From Latrodectus hesperus (taxonomy: Eukaryota > Arthropoda > Arachnida > Araneae > Theridiidae): a DNA stretch of 64,000 nucleotides. The notes below the pieces were generated by a model. It searched no databases. It had not been told where the DNA came from and saw nothing but the letters and a program-made list of their open reading frames with translations. The first letter of the stretch is position 1. Every line of letters begins with the position of its first letter. The position numbers and the translations under genes were made by a program. The stretch is taken from the NCBI GenBank assembly GCA_037975125.1, contig CM075854.1:64225071-64289070 (forward strand), given 5' to 3'. Shown here one piece after another: positions 59,298 through 64,000 of this stretch.

Positions 59298-59348
59298 TGA
59301 AACACCTTCAATAAATGCAGACTCATTACATTTATTGAAGTTGTTTCA
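59298..59348. ncRNA. Candidate hairpin, 20-bp stem, next to a tRNA-derived element
   Basis: TGAAACACCTTCAATAAATG (59298-59317) and its reverse-complement arm (59329-59348) pair at 19 of 20 positions around an 11-base loop. It ends about 30 bp from the inferred 3' limit of the tRNA-derived element at 59379-59552. It may be part of that insertion, an independent fold-back, or a small-RNA precursor. Confidence 0.35.
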
Positions 59349-59378
59349 TTCAGACATTATATTCGTTAATTTTTGAGA

Positions 59379-59552
59379 TTCGTGGTTTGTCTCTCAGCTG
59401 CTACTTTTTGCACACGAGGATCAATTTGATAGATACCAACAGTTTAAGGTAGATTCCGAACCGATACAAACTTCCAAGCCCGAGATGGGAATCGAATCCA
59501 CAAACTGTGGAATCGAAGGCCATAGTGCTAACCAATTGGTTACCAGCTCGGC
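59379..59552 (-). mobile_element. tRNA-derived SINE-like element, probably partial
   Basis: On the minus strand 59552-59479 forms a 74-base tRNA-like head with an A box (TGGTAACCAATTGGTTAGCA), a B box GATTCGATTCC, and a CCGAG/CTCGG acceptor core. The putative anticodon loop CTTCGAT would give TCG (Arg-like), but its stem is poorly paired. About 100 bp of mixed-composition sequence follows to 59379 before AT-rich DNA resumes. Its head and body differ from the SINE at 53404-53684, so it is a second family or an old tRNA pseudogene. The 3' end and target-site duplications are not clear. Confidence 0.6.
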
Positions 59553-60300
59553 TTTTGAGCTTTGCGATCTTTCAGAGAGAATTAAAATTTCTCAGATTGA
59601 AATAAAATTGATCACTGACATGGCTAGAAAGTTAGATGATAATTTGTTCTTTATGATTTTTCCATAGAATCATCGAAATTCCACAAGTCTGTTTTCTAGA
59701 AAGCTTTGCTAATAAGGCTTTTCATTAAAAGAGATAAGGAACATATAATTTTGAAATTAATTTTCTTAAAATTTTTCGAATAAATAGTTATTTTTTCTAA
59801 TTGTTCCTCTTATAACAGTTGTAATATTTATAATACAAATATATTTAACCTTACAATAATACCATTTACAGATACTCTAATCCAAAATCTCAACATAAAC
59901 TTTAAATTTTGTTGTGCTGTTTTATTGTATGGGAAACAAAATATCTTTTATTTTATTGCTGTTATCAAAATCTATAAAGATTTTCCATATTTTTAATTCC
60001 ATGATTAAAGAGTCACTTTATAAGTTTGAAGCCAAAAAGAAAGTCTGATAATAATATGATACTATTTCTTTAGTATACTGTTATATTAAAAACTATTTAG
60101 AACTTTTACAAAAATTAAAAATATCGTATGATAGTCTGTACATGTAGGTAGCTTAAATGTGTTTATTACAAATTAAAATTAACTCTTTTGATTTAACGAT
60201 TCACCATTTCATCCAGTTTTATTTTTGTCTTATGACTCCTCTCTTCGTACAAACAAATAAAAAGTTCTCTTACGTGCGCATACAATACATGTTTTAAGCA
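59553..60300. other. AT-rich non-coding DNA
   Basis: Nothing recognisable. Confidence 0.5.
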
Positions 60301-60780
60301 TAAATAATTAATACATTTTTAACAGAAACAGCAGCTTTCCTTAATGTGGGGTAGGAGGAAATTGTTAATGCGATTTCATAATCTTACATCACAGACGCAA
60401 TCTGTATCCAGTGAACAAATCTCCCGTAAAACTACTAATTTATTACCCAGTGGTTTTCACTGTGTGCTTTTATAAATTGTTAATTGAGAGTAGTCCTAGT
60501 TTTTCACAGCTTAGATGTTTGTTGCTTGCAGGGGATTCAGAGCCAACGGCACTAACAAACTGCATTAGGCAGCTGCACGACTCACATGTTAAGTGTAAAC
60601 ATACAATGATTATATACATACATTTTGATTAGAAGGTGACTTGAAGGTCATCATGGAATGGAATAATGAGCTCCGTTGTGAAGCGAAACACACTGTACTT
60701 AATTTTTCGCACCTTCAGTTAATAAACAGAAGTCAAAGACCTCTGTTTTCTGTTTGTCTCAAACAAGAAACGTAGTATTA
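60301..60780. promoter_or_regulatory. GC-enriched patch; candidate regulatory DNA
   Basis: Contains AGGTGA-N5-AGGTCA (60634-60650, a DR5-type pair of nuclear-receptor half-sites) and a GCAGCTGC palindrome near 60572. A pyrimidine-rich TTGCTTGCAG ends near 60531 and could be a splice acceptor. A 73-codon plus-strand frame crosses it without recognised domains. Confidence 0.3.
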
Positions 60781-61389
60781 TAAGTTTGATAGCGTAGCAC
60801 CGATTTTTCTCGATTATGACATTGAAATTGCTTATTAAGTAATTGCTGAACCAGAATAACGTGTTTTAAACAACATTTTAATAACATGTACTCCTTAAAA
60901 TAAGAGATAATTTATCACAAAATTTCCTAAATTTTAATCAATATTCATTGGGAAAATCAATCTAACAAAACTATCATCAAATAACTAAGTTAAGTTAAAT
61001 TTTAATTTCAAGCATTTTATATGTTTTAAATGTATTGAAACAATTGAAATATGGAATTAGTTTCAATACATTTCAAATATTGAAAAGGCTTAAAAATATA
61101 TTTCATCGTAATAGAAAATGAGGATTAAACAACTCATTTTCGTCATATATGTTAAGAGAGAGAAAGGAAAATTTAACTATATATTGTGATAGATTCTAAA
61201 GTACTTATAATAGTATGTAACCTATTTTTTATGATCATTAAATTACTTTTATTGTTTTAAGCCTCTCATTACCTTAACAATAATTTTTAAATTTACTAAC
61301 ACAAAAAAAAATGCAAAATGTATTTCAATCAAAATTTAGAAAATTTATAATAATTTTGGGAAATGTTTACTTTGTAAAAATTTTGTCTG

Positions 61390-61392
<3 letters not shown>
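60781..61392. other. AT-rich non-coding DNA
   Basis: Apart from the hairpin at 61028-61073, nothing recognisable. Confidence 0.5.
61028..61073. repeat. 14-bp perfect inverted repeat, 18-base loop
   Basis: AAATGTATTGAAAC (61028-61041) and GTTTCAATACATTT (61060-61073) are exact reverse complements. AATT at both ends of the loop can extend the stem after a bulge. Confidence 0.7.

Positions 61393-61471
<79 letters not shown>
61393..61471. repeat. (AT)n microsatellite, about 78 bp
   Basis: Uninterrupted AT array. Confidence 0.96.
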
Positions 61472-61473
<2 letters not shown>

Positions 61474-63760
61474 TTTAACTTGTTGGCTTGTATTAAATTT
61501 AAGGCAATATTGTGCGTAATATCTGTATCTGTGATAGGCTGTATATAATTTTATATGTTGAAAAATTAATTCAAGGTACCTAATAAATGTACACTTTTAA
61601 AAATTAATTTTATAATCTCTAATAAAGTAAAAATAACACATAATCCCCTTATTTTTATAAGACTTTTGTTTATTGAAATATACATTCTTATTTCATACTT
61701 ATTTTTATATAATCAGTAACAATAATCATCAAATACTTTTCTGGTTATCTAGAAATATCTAGAATTCATGCATATTGCAATTAATTATTATTGACAGATA
61801 TCTAGGTCATGGGAGATTTTTTTCAATAAAAATTCCTTTATTAGGTTTTTACTCATCTTGAAACTTAAAATGAAAGAAATTCTAATGTTTCAAAATTGAT
61901 TATATTAGTATTATTTTGAAATTACGTGGATAAATATTTTGTTGATGAATTAATTGGATTTATTTTAATCTTAACTAATCGATTTGAGGAATATGTTAAG
62001 AGAAAAACTATATACTTTTACTCCTGTACAAAATTTAACTATTTCTTTTAATATTACGTTTTATTTTAGTACCTTATGCTAAAAATAAAATAAAATAAAA
62101 TAAATTAAAGATTTTGGCATTTAAAAAAAAACTGAAAAAGTGTTTATAATTTTTACAAAACTACAATATTTTAAGAAAAATGACATTCGAGTTATATTTA
62201 AAAATGTGCGGCAAATACTCAATTTTTGTATATTTGATCATGTACATACTACTTTCGATTAGTTATCATAATTTGCAAATAAGTAATCAAAACTGTGAAA
62301 CAAAAGTTATTTAAATAATCACTTAAATTAAGTGTAGTTCTAGAAAACATATGACCAATTTTTTAATCAAATATTGGTAACAATTAAGCAATTGTTAGCC
62401 TCTGTCTATAAAAATATTGGTTTTTTCAATTATTGCTTTACTTTTTGAGAATACCACTTAGTTCATTTTAAATTCGTACCCGTTAGTTTCTTTTCACTGA
62501 ATGTCTGGATTATTTAAAAGCAGTTTTTTAAGTGAAAATCAATTTTTTAAATTTAAAATTTGTCAAAATATTAAAAAATTAATTATCATATTGTATATTT
62601 TTTATTCCATTGTTAAACATTTATCATTACGGGGAAAGTTCCATGATAACGACATAAATAAAATTTAGTAAAATATCATAAAGTGTAATCTGTGAATAGT
62701 GTTAACGAAAACTCATAAAATTAAAACTCAATTATTAAATAATCTAGAGTGACCTTATTCCTTCATTTAGATAATTTAATTTTTTTTACTCTAAGCAAAA
62801 TTATTAACCGAAATAAAAGTAACTATACCACATTAATAAAATCTTATTATGATATGTTTAGTAAATTTTATGCGCAACTAAAAAATCTAAAAACTGATTG
62901 ATATTTTTCTTATTAAATTAGCTGGAGTTAAAATATTAAAACTATTCTTTTAGAGAAAGAAATTTGCTTATATAAGCTTGAAACTAAATTCTTGTATCAC
63001 ATGTATGCAGTTTAATAAAATTTTTTACCTTATTTTACCCTTATTCTTTTATATTAGGTATTTTTCTTTATTTAGAAGTATTCCTTAATTTATGTCATAA
63101 TTTTAAAAAACTTACAATATTAACAGCATATATTATCGAATTGTCTTGAGAAATATTATACATTATTTGCAATATTTTGTGTTTCAATTTATATCTAGTT
63201 GTTTGAATTTTTATTACTTTTTATCTTAAAGAACATTCGATATTTTAATTTATTAAAATAAATTTCTGTAAATCCTTTTAACATTCTTATTTTTTAAAAA
63301 AATAAACAAGATTCTGCTTTACATTTTAAGGTTCTTTAAATATTTTGCATTAAAAAGTTAGATTTTTACTTTAAAACTTTAAAAACATATACATTTTATG
63401 ACAGTTACTTTCAAGTGATAAATGCATTTGTGTTTGAAATATTTTAAAAAATTTTTTATTTATGCTTTGAAAAAACATGTAATTTAAAGCAATTTTGAAA
63501 TTCAACACAATCTAGTTACCCAAAACATTCTGAACAATCTTAATTTTAACTAAAAAATGAATTAGCTTAAAGTTTCTTAAGAATTTTATTAAGCTTTGAT
63601 ACAAATGTATTCCTGCAAAATCAATTTATAATTTTTATTTTTGATATTAGGCAGTTAAATAAAATAATTTGAAGGAAATTTGTTAAGTTTTTACCAAAAT
63701 TGCTTATAAATATTAATTTTAAGTTCAGACGTTGCATCGCTGCAAAATATCTTATTCTTA
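61472..63760. other. AT-rich non-coding DNA
   Basis: No supported gene or RNA. A short (AAAAT)n tract is at 62081-62105. Confidence 0.55.
62081..62105. repeat. (AAAAT)n short microsatellite
   Basis: About five AAAAT units, the last ones degenerate. Confidence 0.85.
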
Positions 63761-63928
63761 AATCATTCTTTTTTTAATGAATAATTTGTTTTGTGAATAT
63801 TTAGTGTATAAATTCTCTTAAATCATTTTTCTTAATGAATAATCTGTTTTGTGAATTTTTAGTGTATAAATTTTTATATCATTCTTTTTTTAATGAATAC
63901 TCTGTTTTGTGAATTTTTAGTGAATAAA
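63761..63928. repeat. Tandem repeat, three copies of a 56-60-bp unit
   Basis: Copies begin near 63761, 63821 and 63877 and share TTAATGAATA, TGTTTTGTGAAT and TTTAGTG(T/A)ATAAA. The third is truncated and followed by GC-richer sequence (AAATCGAGAGGAGAACGATCG) up to 63950. Confidence 0.8.
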
Positions 63929-64000
63929 AGAAATCGAGAGGAGAACGATCGAAAGCATGAGATATTATTTTTTTTATTTTCATTAGAAACGGAAAGTAAA

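Noticed and set aside
59479..59552. Functional tRNA-Arg gene
   Set aside because: Anticodon stem is poorly paired and acceptor ends mismatch; better read as a SINE head or pseudogene.
60519..60632. Possible exon after the TTGCTTGCAG acceptor-like sequence
   Set aside because: The frame continues into AT-rich sequence with no donor and no recognisable protein.

Overview
This window looks like non-coding nuclear DNA from an animal, most likely an arthropod. A spider or other chelicerate is my best guess, at moderate to low confidence. The reasons are a very AT-rich background (roughly a quarter to 30% GC by eye), many long (AT)n arrays, two tRNA-derived SINE-like elements, and no dense coding or operon structure. 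I found no protein-coding gene, rRNA or functional tRNA I can support. The longest open frames are either read through (AT)n arrays or are short, unrecognised frames in the few GC-richer patches. The window is best read as a gene desert or the inside of a very large intron.

Layout. 1-12 kb: AT-rich DNA with one 101-bp (AT)n array, a promoter-like GC patch at 2.4-2.9 kb (CRE, CCAAT and GC-box motifs), a degenerate tandem repeat of about 209 bp at 4.3-4.9 kb, a group of fold-back hairpins (4.07, 4.21, 7.85, 8.16, 8.63 kb) and a GC-rich patch at 8.95-9.76 kb. 12-17 kb: a CpG-rich island at 12.2-12.9 kb, (TA)n arrays at 13.8 and 14.5 kb, two diverged copies of a dispersed repeat at 14.3 and 16.0 kb, and a GC patch with an 18-bp palindrome at 16.9 kb. 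17-28 kb: a long quiet AT desert with one small patch at 20.3 kb and a hairpin at 26.9 kb. 28-41 kb: compound (AT)/(AC) arrays and the densest set of GC patches (28.1, 30.9, 32.3, 35.0-35.8, 38.2-38.8, 40.3-40.9 kb), including an RFX X-box-like site and a CTCF-like site. 41-53 kb: a strong 28-bp hairpin (42.36 kb), a 73/75-bp minisatellite with a two-monomer higher-order pattern (43.65-44.02 kb), more (AT)n arrays, and GC patches at 43.4, 46.0, 49.7 and 51.5-52.3 kb. 53-64 kb: a tRNA-derived SINE embedded in (AT)n DNA (53.4-53.7 kb), a second CTCF-like site (58.07 kb), a hairpin next to a second tRNA-derived element (59.3-59.55 kb), a GC patch at 60.3-60.8 kb, and a roughly 60-bp tandem repeat at the right edge.

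Since no genes are present, the only joint function I can propose is inference. Twenty or so discrete GC-richer patches, each a few hundred bases and carrying recognisable transcription-factor motifs, stand out from the AT background the way enhancers stand out in the regulatory landscape of a distant or enclosing gene. I did not find a new multi-gene system here. The items most worth following are the hairpins as possible small-RNA precursors, the CpG island at 12.2 kb, the two SINE types, and the GC patches.
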